Made by a program: the position numbers and the translations under genes
Part shown: one piece after another, positions 1 to 6,067 of the stretch
How positions within the stretch are numbered: position 1 is the stretch's first letter
How the letters are laid out: each line of letters opens with the position of its first letter
From: Candidatus Omnitrophota bacterium
Lineage (GTDB): Bacteria > Omnitrophota > Koll11 > Gorgyraeales > Gorgyraeaceae
NCBI GenBank assembly: GCA_018818505.1
Contig: JAHIRR010000029.1
Span: 1 to 8,361, forward strand
Direction of reading: 5' to 3'
Length of the DNA: 8,361 nucleotides
Notes under the pieces: model-generated
What the model was told of the DNA's origin: nothing
Database searches by the model: none
What the model saw: the letters and a program-made list of their open reading frames with translations, nothing else

Positions 1-162
1 AATCTTCTCTGCTGTCTGTATATGACCCAGTCCTGCCCTTGCCTCTCCACCCTTTGCCTTTTCAATGGCAGCTGAAAACTGAGGTATGCCTATGGCAGCC
101 AGAATACCTATGATGATAACGACTATCAAGACCTCTACCAGCGTAAAACCTTTGCTTCTCAT
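1..162 (-). CDS. Type IV pilin / pseudopilin, N-terminal part (cut by window edge)
   Basis: This is the first 54 codons of a class III signal-peptide protein; the rest lies beyond position 1. The translation begins MRSKGFTLVEVLIVVIIIGI. It has a short basic leader ending in Gly5, a prepilin-peptidase cleavage site Gly5|Phe6, and the conserved Glu at position +5 of the mature chain (Glu10). A hydrophobic helix follows up to about residue 28, and then an amphipathic stretch with Pro27 and several Lys/Glu. This is the hallmark N-terminus of type IVa pilins and type II pseudopilins. In the family, this helix anchors the subunit in the inner membrane and later packs in the filament core. The start is supported by AGGAGG (169-174) six bases upstream. 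The gene follows the platform-protein gene and has its own promoter, so it may encode the major subunit. Pilin and major pseudopilin (GspG) cannot be separated without the C-terminal part. Confidence 0.93.
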   Translation of the reverse strand, partial: MRSKGFTLVEVLIVVIIIGILAAIGIPQFSAAIEKAKGGEARAGLGHIQTAEKI

Positions 163-168
163 ATTACC

Positions 169-174
169 CCTCCT
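169..174 (-). promoter_or_regulatory. Strong ribosome binding site of the pilin gene
   Basis: On the minus strand this reads AGGAGG, inside the longer AAAAGGAGGGG, six bases before the ATG at 160-162. It is among the strongest Shine-Dalgarno matches in the window, equalled by that of pilQ. This fits a highly translated structural subunit. Confidence 0.85.
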
Positions 175-191
175 TTTGTTTTAATAAATAA

Positions 192-219
192 AGTATACAT
201 TAAAACAACACTAAGTCAA
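192..219 (-). promoter_or_regulatory. Probable sigma70-type promoter for the pilin gene
   Basis: On the minus strand, TTGACT (214-219) is followed after 16 bases by TATACT (192-197). Each hexamer matches the consensus at 5 of 6 positions. Transcription would start near 185, giving a short leader carrying the strong ribosome binding site. It lies in the 75-base spacer between the platform-protein gene and the pilin gene, where no hairpin terminator is visible. The pilin can therefore be both read through from the operon and boosted from this site. The assignment rests on pattern alone; the 16-base spacing is one short of optimal. Confidence 0.6.
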
Positions 220-237
220 ATCTTTTTTCTATTTATA

Positions 238-1461
238 TCAACCAGAGCTTTTTATAGCGCTGGATAAACTGAATATAGGCATAAACATTGCCACGACAAG
301 AACACCTACTACAATACCCATAAAAACCAGGACAAGCGGCTCAAACATCGTTGTAAGCCTGGTAATAAAGGTATTGACCCGTTCTTTATAGAACGCGGAT
401 ATCCTGTCTAACATTTTGCCCAACTCGCCTATCTCCTCCCCCACGCCTATCATCTGAACCACAAGCGGAGAAAATAAGGCGCTATCCTGCATGGTCTGCG
501 CCATACCCTTACCATCCCTTACAGATGCCTTTACGTCTCTCAGTGCCTGCTCCATTAATGTATTGCCTGATGTCTTTTCAGCGATCTCAAGGGCATGCAA
601 TATGGGAACTCCGCTCTTAAGAAGAGTTGCCAGGCCGCTTGCAAATCTCTCTGTTGCTATCTCCTGTATTAACGGCCCTACTAGAGGTAATTTTAGCTTA
701 ATACTATCGAACTGCTGCCTGCCTGCTCCTGCAGATACATATTTCCTGAGAATAAAAAATAGCGCCACCATGCCCCCAACAACAATCAAAAAATACTTTT
801 TCGCAATATTACTCGCCATGATCACCATTTGAGTAAGAAGCGGTAATTCAACATTAAATCCCTTAAATATCTCAGAAAATATAGGGATGATCTTGAGTAA
901 AAATATCGCTATGGCTCCCGTTGCAACACAAATAAGTATTATTGGATAGACCATGGCGGAGGTGATCTTTCTTTTTAGCGACGCGCTCTCTTCCAGGTAT
1001 CCCGCAAGCTGTTCAAGGCTGACAGGCAAATGACCGCTGGCCTCTCCTGTCTCAACAAGATGGATCCAAAACTCAGAAAAGATCTTGTTGTGCTTCCTTA
1101 ATGCGTTCTGAAATGTATACCCTCCCTCAACATCCTTTTTTATGGTCTCCACAGCCCTCAGTAAAAGCTGTGACTCTATCTGTTTGCATAATATATCCAG
1201 ACTTTTTATAAGAGTCACTCCTGCGCTTAAAAGCGTGGCCAGCTCCTTAGAAAACATTATGAGATCAGATGTGTTGACCCCGCGATGATAACTTCTTTTG
1301 ATCTTTTTTACGCGTTTTGCCGGCGCAGCTAGTCCGATAGAAACAACGAAAAGGCTCCTTGCCTGCAGCGAATTCAAAAGCGCTGCTTCAGAAGCAGCCT
1401 CTATGGTCTCCTCTGTCAGCTTCCCAGTTTTATCCCGCGCCACATACTTGAAGAATGGCAT
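238..1461 (-). CDS. pilC: Inner-membrane platform protein, PilC/GspF family
   Basis: The 407-residue length is typical of PilC/GspF. The N-terminus (MPFFKYVARDKTGKL, then an EAASEAALLNSLQ segment) is the standard cytoplasmic entry of the family. Two T2SF four-helix domains follow, at about 67-190 and 270-392. Each has the recurring pattern of a 'LLSAGV' or 'LLKSGVP' turn, then a 'G(Y/K)...' segment and 'ETGEASG' or 'GVGEEIGEL'. Hydrophobic membrane segments are visible at about 171-193, 222-240 and 371-395. In the family this protein sits in the inner membrane, contacts the assembly ATPase through its cytoplasmic domains and is thought to rotate pilin subunits into the growing filament. The start is supported by AAGGAG (1468-1473) six bases upstream; this site overlaps the stop codon of the upstream ATPase gene, which suggests translational coupling. 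PilC and GspF are not separable by sequence alone; the PilM-N-O-P-Q context favours PilC. Confidence 0.95.
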   Translation of the reverse strand: MPFFKYVARDKTGKLTEETIEAASEAALLNSLQARSLFVVSIGLAAPAKRVKKIKRSYHRGVNTSDLIMFSKELATLLSAGVTLIKSLDILCKQIESQLLLRAVETIKKDVEGGYTFQNALRKHNKIFSEFWIHLVETGEASGHLPVSLEQLAGYLEESASLKRKITSAMVYPIILICVATGAIAIFLLKIIPIFSEIFKGFNVELPLLTQMVIMASNIAKKYFLIVVGGMVALFFILRKYVSAGAGRQQFDSIKLKLPLVGPLIQEIATERFASGLATLLKSGVPILHALEIAEKTSGNTLMEQALRDVKASVRDGKGMAQTMQDSALFSPLVVQMIGVGEEIGELGKMLDRISAFYKERVNTFITRLTTMFEPLVLVFMGIVVGVLVVAMFMPIFSLSSAIKSSG

Positions 1462-1471
1462 CTTGCGCTCC

Positions 1472-3187
1472 TTATTCTCCGCCTGTCACCATTGCTATGC
1501 TCAACACTTCCTCTATGCTGGTAATCCCGGTTTCTACTTTTTCAATACCACTATCTACAAGAGATCTTATGCCCATCTCCCTGACTACCTTCTTGATCTC
1601 GCCCAGGCTTGCGCCCTTTGAAACCAATTCCTTTAGTCTATCATTGATCAATATTACCTCATAAATAGCTACCCTTCCCCTGTAACCTGTGTGGCTGCAC
1701 GCAGCACAGCCCTTTGGCTTATATAAAAGTTCCTGTTTTATCTTAAAGTCTCTTATTAGATTGGGCGGGGTTTCATACGCCTCCTTGCATTCAGGACACA
1801 ATTTGCGCACCAATCTCTGCGCCCCCACAACAAGCAAAGAAGAGCTTATCAGGTAAGGCTCGATGCCTATATCTATCAGCCTTGATATGGCGCTAGGCGC
1901 ATCATTGGTATGAAGCGTGCTTAAAACAAGATGGCCGGTAAGCGATGCCCGTATGCATATCTGAGCAGTCTCAAGATCCCTGACTTCTCCTACCATTATA
2001 ACATCAGGGTCTTGCCTTAGAAATGCCCTGAGCGCGGCGGCAAATGTCAGGCCTATGGAAGGCTTTATCTGGACCTGATTTATACCCTCGAGCTTATATT
2101 CCACAGGATCCTCAACTGTAGAGATATTTTGACGCGGACTCTTGATCTCATTTAAGGCAGCATAAAGCGTCGTGGTCTTTCCGCTTCCTGTCGGGCCTGT
2201 AACCAGGATCAACCCATGCGGGCTCTTTATAGCCTTTTTAAAATTCTCAAGCGCCTTTGGTTCAAAACCAAGCTTATTTAGATCCAAAGGAGTCGCTGAC
2301 TTATCCAGTATCCTCATGACAACCTTTTCGCCATAGATAGCAGGTATTGTTGAAACACGTATATCAATGCCCTTGTTTTCTACCTTTACTAAAAACGCTC
2401 CGTCCTGAGGAAGCCGCCTCTCTGCTATATCAAGATTGGCCAATATCTTTATCCTTGAAACAATGGCGGAAATAAGGTGTTTTGCCGGAGGCGGTATTTC
2501 ATAAAGCACGCCGTCGATCCTGTATCTTATGACTATCTTACTCATGAACGGCTCTATATGTATATCACTCACCCTGTCTTTTATGGCCTGCATAAGCAAT
2601 AGATCGACCAGCTTGACCACTGGCGCTTCTTCTGCGCGCGCGATCAGATCATCAAGGCTGAAATTGTCTTCTTCTTTTAATTTTTCTGTCTTAAATTCCT
2701 CGAGTTCATACGAACCGCTTATTGCGTCCTTAAGCAAGTCCTCTCTTCCATAAAATTCGTCAACTGCCCTCTGAAGATCAGATTTTGTCGTTATAATAGG
2801 GTTTATCTCGCATCCTGTCATGTGCCTTAGATTGTCTATTGCGATCAGATCCAAAGGGTCAACAAAAGCAATAGTAAGGGAATCCAGGTGTCTTGAAATA
2901 GGTAAAAGCATATGTCTGCGGGCATATTCTTCAGGTATTAATTTTTCAAGATCCTGACCTTCCGCAGGCTTAAGGAGTCCTTTAGAGTAAGATGCATAAG
3001 GGATAGCTAACTGCTTTGCCAGCGCAATTACAATATCCTTTTCAGATACAAGTCCAAGATTTACCAAGACGTCACCGAGTTTTGCGCCTTCCTTTTTCTG
3101 CACCTCGACGGCCTTCTTAAGCTGCTCCTCGGTCACGATCTTCTCGTTAAGCAATATTTGTCCCAACTTATCCTTGGACTTTCTCAT
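1472..3187 (-). CDS. pilB: Pilus assembly ATPase, PilB/GspE family, with MshEN-type N-terminal domain
   Basis: This is a 571-residue secretion ATPase of full family length. Residues 7-59 form an MshEN/T2SSE_N domain: two 24-residue motifs (7-30 and 36-59) separated by five residues. The catalytic core shows a Walker A box GPTGSGKTTT (331-340), an Asp box STVEDPVEY (356-364), a Walker B segment DPDVIMVGEVRD (393-404) and a His box around TGHLVLSTLHTNDA (417-430). Four cysteines in two CxxC pairs (C464/C467 and C494/C497) form the zinc-binding insertion seen in GspE/PilB and absent from PilT, so this is an extension ATPase. In the family it works as a cytoplasmic hexamer on the PilC/GspF platform. 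The ATG lies one base after the secretin stop codon (TAG G ATG), and a GGGAG lies about 12 bases upstream, so translation is probably coupled by termination and reinitiation. It is followed by pilC after ten bases. Confidence 0.96.
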   Translation of the reverse strand: MRKSKDKLGQILLNEKIVTEEQLKKAVEVQKKEGAKLGDVLVNLGLVSEKDIVIALAKQLAIPYASYSKGLLKPAEGQDLEKLIPEEYARRHMLLPISRHLDSLTIAFVDPLDLIAIDNLRHMTGCEINPIITTKSDLQRAVDEFYGREDLLKDAISGSYELEEFKTEKLKEEDNFSLDDLIARAEEAPVVKLVDLLLMQAIKDRVSDIHIEPFMSKIVIRYRIDGVLYEIPPPAKHLISAIVSRIKILANLDIAERRLPQDGAFLVKVENKGIDIRVSTIPAIYGEKVVMRILDKSATPLDLNKLGFEPKALENFKKAIKSPHGLILVTGPTGSGKTTTLYAALNEIKSPRQNISTVEDPVEYKLEGINQVQIKPSIGLTFAAALRAFLRQDPDVIMVGEVRDLETAQICIRASLTGHLVLSTLHTNDAPSAISRLIDIGIEPYLISSSLLVVGAQRLVRKLCPECKEAYETPPNLIRDFKIKQELLYKPKGCAACSHTGYRGRVAIYEVILINDRLKELVSKGASLGEIKKVVREMGIRSLVDSGIEKVETGITSIEEVLSIAMVTGGE

Positions 3188-3188
3188 C

Positions 3189-4598
3189 CTATTTTTCTTC
3201 TCCCAATAGGTCCAATAGTGTCTTTATCTCTTTCTCTCTCACGGCCTTTGGTTTTTCCTGTTCGCGCTCAGAAATATTTGCCAGTTTATACGTGCTGCCA
3301 TCCACTACATGAGGCGTGATAAATATCAAGAGCTCCTTATCTAATTCATCTCTGGATTTATAGCGAAATGCAGTGCCTATTAAAGGCAGGTCTCCGAGAA
3401 ACGGGACCTTGGTCTTTCCATAGCTGTCTTCTCTGGATATCAAGCCTCCTATAATGATAGTCTCCCCATCCCTGACCATAACTGTGGTTTTTGCGCTTCT
3501 TTTTTGCGGGTCCACAAAGATACTGCTTCCAGATGAAAAATATGTTGATAATACTGGCACTATAACGGTTGGCTGTATATGCATAGTGATATAACCGCCT
3601 TTATTTATCTGCGGCGTAACCTCTAATGTTATACCTGTATCTATCCTCTCTGCCTGAGTGGATGTGGTTGATGCAGAGCCAGTATCTGTAGTGCTCGTCA
3701 TGCTGGCAACAGCTGTCTGAGCAGTGAGCTCTATCAATGCTGTTTCGTTATTCAATGTAAGCACCTTGGGCCTCGCCAAAACCCTGGAATCTGTATTACT
3801 CAATATAGCTCTCATCGTAGCAGTAATGCCGCTAAGGGACATGCTTGCATCCGTAGTTATAAGATCTTTATCTATAAGCGCTCCCTTTAAAGGCCATTGA
3901 GTAGTTAATGCAGGTCCTGTATATCCTCCAAATGAGCCTGACCATTGTATACCTAATTTATCAGCAACGGTTGTTGTTGTCTCTATTATCTCTACCTCTA
4001 TCATGACCTGAGACGTTCTTACATCAAGCCTTGCCAGCACATCCTCAATAATGGCAAACTGGCTCGGCATCTCCTTTATAATAAGGCTGTTGGATCTTTT
4101 ATCAGCTATTACTTTGCCATCTTTGCTCAGGATGTCTTGTATGACTGTAACTATCTCGGGTTCCTGTTTCGACTCTCCTGATTCTGTCGGAGGAGACGCC
4201 AGCTGCGCATATTTTAACTCGTATATCTTGGTCAATGTCTCAACCGTAGGTTTTACGGATTCCTTGACTATAAATATGTTACTGCCAGGCTCTTGTTCAT
4301 AGACAAGGTTATTCGCGCTCATGATGTGATTCAAGGCATCTTCTACTGTAACGCCATCAAAATAAATCGTGACTGTCCTGGCCTTCACATTCTGGCCTGC
4401 GACAAAATTAAGGCCTGACTGTTGTGAAAATAACTTAAGGATTGTCTTCAGATTTGCATCCTGAAAATCCATAGAGATCAGATTTCCAGGACTTGCCGCT
4501 ACCTGAGCAGGGGCCCCGTAATCCACCTTTGCGGCAATCGAAGGTGATGACATAAAAATACTAAGTATGATGGCGATGATCAATCTTGCTGCTTTCAT
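3189..4598 (-). CDS. pilQ: Outer-membrane secretin, PilQ/GspD superfamily (short form)
   Basis: Started at 4598, the protein has 469 residues. It opens with a signal peptide (MKAARLIIAIILSIFMSSPS, cleavage probably after the AA at 22-23). A secretin N0/STN-like domain is at about 42-115 (MDFQDANLKTILKLFSQQSG), an N1/KH-type ring domain at about 120-192 (NSLIIKEMPSQFAIIEDVL) and the secretin core at about 195-435. The core contains VLARPKVLTLNNETALI (273-289) and the signature VPFLGDLPLIGTAFR (398-412). A Ser/Thr-rich loop at about 299-315 lies in the region of the channel gate. A charged tail closes the protein. Secretins form the ring-shaped outer-membrane channel through which the pilus passes. 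It is much shorter than proteobacterial PilQ and has no AMIN peptidoglycan-binding domains. The frame stays open upstream to an ATG at 4640, but that extension (MLRCARND...) is translated repeat sequence. The start at 4598 has AGGAGG five bases upstream and puts the signal peptide at the terminus. Confidence 0.94.
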   Translation of the reverse strand: MKAARLIIAIILSIFMSSPSIAAKVDYGAPAQVAASPGNLISMDFQDANLKTILKLFSQQSGLNFVAGQNVKARTVTIYFDGVTVEDALNHIMSANNLVYEQEPGSNIFIVKESVKPTVETLTKIYELKYAQLASPPTESGESKQEPEIVTVIQDILSKDGKVIADKRSNSLIIKEMPSQFAIIEDVLARLDVRTSQVMIEVEIIETTTTVADKLGIQWSGSFGGYTGPALTTQWPLKGALIDKDLITTDASMSLSGITATMRAILSNTDSRVLARPKVLTLNNETALIELTAQTAVASMTSTTDTGSASTTSTQAERIDTGITLEVTPQINKGGYITMHIQPTVIVPVLSTYFSSGSSIFVDPQKRSAKTTVMVRDGETIIIGGLISREDSYGKTKVPFLGDLPLIGTAFRYKSRDELDKELLIFITPHVVDGSTYKLANISEREQEKPKAVREKEIKTLLDLLGEEK

Positions 4599-4603
4599 GA
4601 TGG

Positions 4604-4609
4604 CCTCCT
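4604..4609 (-). promoter_or_regulatory. Ribosome binding site that fixes the pilQ start
   Basis: The minus strand reads AAAAGGAGG and then, after five bases, the ATG at 4596-4598, whose product begins directly with a signal peptide. The competing upstream ATG at 4640 lies inside a REP-like repeat and has no Shine-Dalgarno sequence, so this site decides the start. Confidence 0.85.
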
Positions 4610-4617
4610 TTTGTGTG

Positions 4618-4672
4618 TCATTGCGAGCACAGCGAAGCAATCTCTAAAGAGATCCCTCGCTTCGCTCGGGAT
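4618..4672. repeat. REP-like composite inverted-repeat element between pilP and pilQ
   Basis: Three small inverted repeats lie in a row in the 88-base spacer: ATTGC/GCAAT (4620-4624, 4637-4641), ATCTC/GAGAT (4640-4644, 4649-4653) and ATCCC/GGGAT (4652-4656, 4668-4672). They are chained, each sharing a base or two with the next. The first holds GCGAAGC on the plus strand and the third holds it on the minus strand. The layout resembles the 'GTCATTGCGAG...GAAGCAATCTC' intergenic repeats seen in many bacterial genomes; that resemblance is recalled, not searched. Read as protein, it gives the spurious MLRCARND extension of pilQ. There is no terminal T-run, so a rho-independent terminator is unlikely. 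Confidence 0.7.
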
Positions 4673-4686
4673 AAAATTCGCACTTA

Positions 4687-5178
4687 TCACTTCGGTCTGA
4701 CAATAAATTCTTTACCATCAAACCTCAAACGTATTCCATCCCTGGTAATATCCTTGATCTTGACTTGAGACTTGGTTTCTCCCAGGCCTACCTCTATTAC
4801 ATCATCTATATCATAGAGCTTATCGTTTATTATTGCCTGTGGCCTTATACTGCTCCACACCATACCCTGGAATTTCATATCAGGAAGAGCCACGCTTTCA
4901 CCTGTACTTTTCATGCTTACTGTCTCTTCCTCTAATGGGCTCTTGAACGGCACCCTTCCGGTTCCCGCTAAATAAACCACACCGCTTTCCTCCTTTGGAA
5001 CTTTTGCCTCCAGGATCTCTATCTCGGCCCACTTCTCATTAAATTCTTTTCTGGAAAAGACCTCGTCATTTCTGTCGCCCTTCTTAAACCTTGTAAGGCC
5101 GATCAAAAGCGCCACAAGCACAAGCGCGCCTACGCCTATATATTCTATCTGCTGTTTTTTTAGATTCATCTCAGCCAT
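4687..5178 (-). CDS. pilP: PilP/GspC-like periplasmic protein with an N-terminal membrane anchor
   Basis: The 163-residue protein has one membrane segment at about 12-29 (EYIGVGALVLVALLIGL), then a linker rich in charged residues, and a C-terminal beta-rich domain at about 98-163. That domain reads MKFQGMVWSSIRPQAIIND, then YDIDDVIEVG, then VKIKDITRDGIRLRF. A short Gly-Trp-containing strand, an 'AIIN' turn, a 'D-V' loop and an 'I-R-DG-I-L' strand pair match the pattern of PilP and GspC homology-region domains. In those families the domain binds the N0 domain of the secretin and links it to the inner-membrane PilN/PilO pair. Its place directly upstream of the secretin and downstream of pilO agrees. 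Unlike classical PilP it has no lipobox cysteine; it is anchored by a helix, as GspC is. No good Shine-Dalgarno sequence precedes either the first ATG (5178) or the in-frame ATG at 5169, so the exact start is uncertain. Confidence 0.75.
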   Translation of the reverse strand: MAEMNLKKQQIEYIGVGALVLVALLIGLTRFKKGDRNDEVFSRKEFNEKWAEIEILEAKVPKEESGVVYLAGTGRVPFKSPLEEETVSMKSTGESVALPDMKFQGMVWSSIRPQAIINDKLYDIDDVIEVGLGETKSQVKIKDITRDGIRLRFDGKEFIVRPK

Positions 5179-5180
5179 TT

Positions 5181-5205
5181 TATTAGCTCGCTTCGCTCGC
5201 TAATA
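5181..5205. repeat. Hairpin with GCGAAGC core directly before the pilP start
   Basis: A seven-base-pair stem TATTAGC/GCTAATA (5181-5187 and 5199-5205) encloses the 11-base core TCGCTTCGCTC (plus strand), which reads GAGCGAAGCGA in the transcript. The same core occurs at 4657-4667 inside a different stem. The hairpin ends two bases before the pilP ATG and occupies the place where a Shine-Dalgarno sequence would be expected. Confidence 0.75.
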
Positions 5206-5314
5206 CACAGATAATCACAGATTGCACATTTTTGCTGCAACGCTTTGCAGATGATCACAGATAACCTTATCTGCGATCATCTTGTATCTTTTCATCTGCG
5301 ATCATCTGTGCAAT
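5206..5314. repeat. CAGATGATC-type repeat element filling the pilO-pilP spacer
   Basis: The core is a long hairpin: 16-base arms at 5249-5264 and 5267-5282 with only CC between them. There is a single non-Watson-Crick pair, which becomes a G-U wobble in the minus-strand transcript. A 14-base direct repeat ATCTGCGATCATCT occurs at 5269-5282 and 5294-5307. An outer inverted pair ATTGCACA/TGTGCAAT (5221-5228, 5307-5314) and a small hairpin CTGCAA/TTGCAG (5235-5240, 5245-5250) surround or overlap it. Units of about ten bases built on CAGAT/ATCTG recur through the element. The repeat runs up to, and shares one base with, the stop codon of pilO. Confidence 0.75.
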
Positions 5315-5862
5315 TACTCCTTCAAAACCACCATGCTTATAATAATATGCGACTTTGCGTCAAAGGCATTGACCTTTGGATCATCCTCTTGAAAATCTGT
5401 ATCTACATCAAGCCTCTTTGTATTGATGCGCTCGACTCTTAAGAATTTCTCTGACGACTCAATCTTAGACATAAACCTGCCAAGCTGATGATATGTGGAG
5501 GTAATATCCATCTCCACATATAGCCTAGTGTATAGGCCTCTTTTCTCTGGCGTACCTGGTTTTATAGACGCTATTTCTATGTTCTCCCCTGACGCCATAT
5601 CAGAGACCTGGCTCAAAAGCCATGAAACACTCCTTCCTTCTGGCAGCCTTTTTTCATAAACCTTCAGGTGCTTACCAAGCGCTCTCACTGTGCCAATAAG
5701 AACATTCCTGTCCCTTTCATGTAATATCTCAGCCCTAAAGGCCTTGCTCTTACTCAAGAACGGTATAAAAATAAAGATTACACCGATAAATAGCGTGACG
5801 ACAACTACTACTGCAGTCAATATAATGGTATTGCTTATTTTTTTTGGCTCTGTCTTCTTCAT
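5314..5862 (-). CDS. pilO: PilO-like inner-membrane alignment protein
   Basis: The 182-residue protein has a short basic cytoplasmic start, one membrane helix at about 11-34, a helical linker at about 38-72 with alternating charged and hydrophobic residues, and a small alpha/beta domain to the end. The domain carries the PilO pattern: a strand LYTRLYVEMDI (110-120), then TSTYHQLGRFMSKIESSEKFLRVERI (121-146), and a closing strand HIIISMVVL. In the family PilO pairs with PilN through the periplasmic coiled coil and ferredoxin-like domain, and together they hold PilP beneath the secretin. Here its partner would be the PilN half of the upstream fusion. The length is slightly below the roughly 200 residues usual for PilO. 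Only A-rich sequence and part of a repeat lie before the ATG; no Shine-Dalgarno motif is visible. Confidence 0.87.
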   Translation of the reverse strand: MKKTEPKKISNTIILTAVVVVVTLFIGVIFIFIPFLSKSKAFRAEILHERDRNVLIGTVRALGKHLKVYEKRLPEGRSVSWLLSQVSDMASGENIEIASIKPGTPEKRGLYTRLYVEMDITSTYHQLGRFMSKIESSEKFLRVERINTKRLDVDTDFQEDDPKVNAFDAKSHIIISMVVLKE

Positions 5863-5870
5863 GGTTTTTT

Positions 5871-6055
5871 AACCACAGAGAACACAGAGATTTTTTATAG
5901 TCCCCTCTGTGCACTCTATTGGACCTTTGTTAGCCAATGTTTACTTAACAAAACTTTCTATTTTAAAACTAAAAGAGCCTTAATGTTTTTCCAAAAAGAC
6001 TTGAGTGCACAGAGATTTTTTTAAATTATAGTTTTTCTCTGTGTCCTCTGTGGTT
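5871..6055. repeat. Nested CACAGAG-family inverted repeat filling the pilM/N-pilO spacer
   Basis: The outer arms are 20 bases long (5871-5890 and 6036-6055) and complementary at 19 positions. The inner arms CTCTGTGCACTC (5905-5916) and GAGTGCACAGAG (6003-6014) are perfectly complementary over 12. Arm motifs repeat with a nine-base period (CCACAGAGA ACACAGAGA). An AT-rich stretch of about 86 bases without a recognisable gene lies in the centre. The element takes up about 185 of the 205 spacer bases, leaving only 8 and 12 bases to the flanking genes. Its first 28 bases after position 5871 are identical to 7722-7749. Confidence 0.8.
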
Positions 6056-6067
6056 TCTTTTTGTGGT

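Noticed and set aside
491..832. Plus-strand frame of 113 codons inside pilC
   Set aside because: It is the antisense shadow of a clear PilC/GspF gene; the composition is low in charged residues and no domain is visible.
6028..6036. TATAAT-like -10 hexamer on the minus strand in the pilM/N-pilO spacer
   Set aside because: No -35 hexamer lies 15-19 bases upstream; that position is inside the CACAGAG arm. The match is what AT-rich DNA gives by chance.
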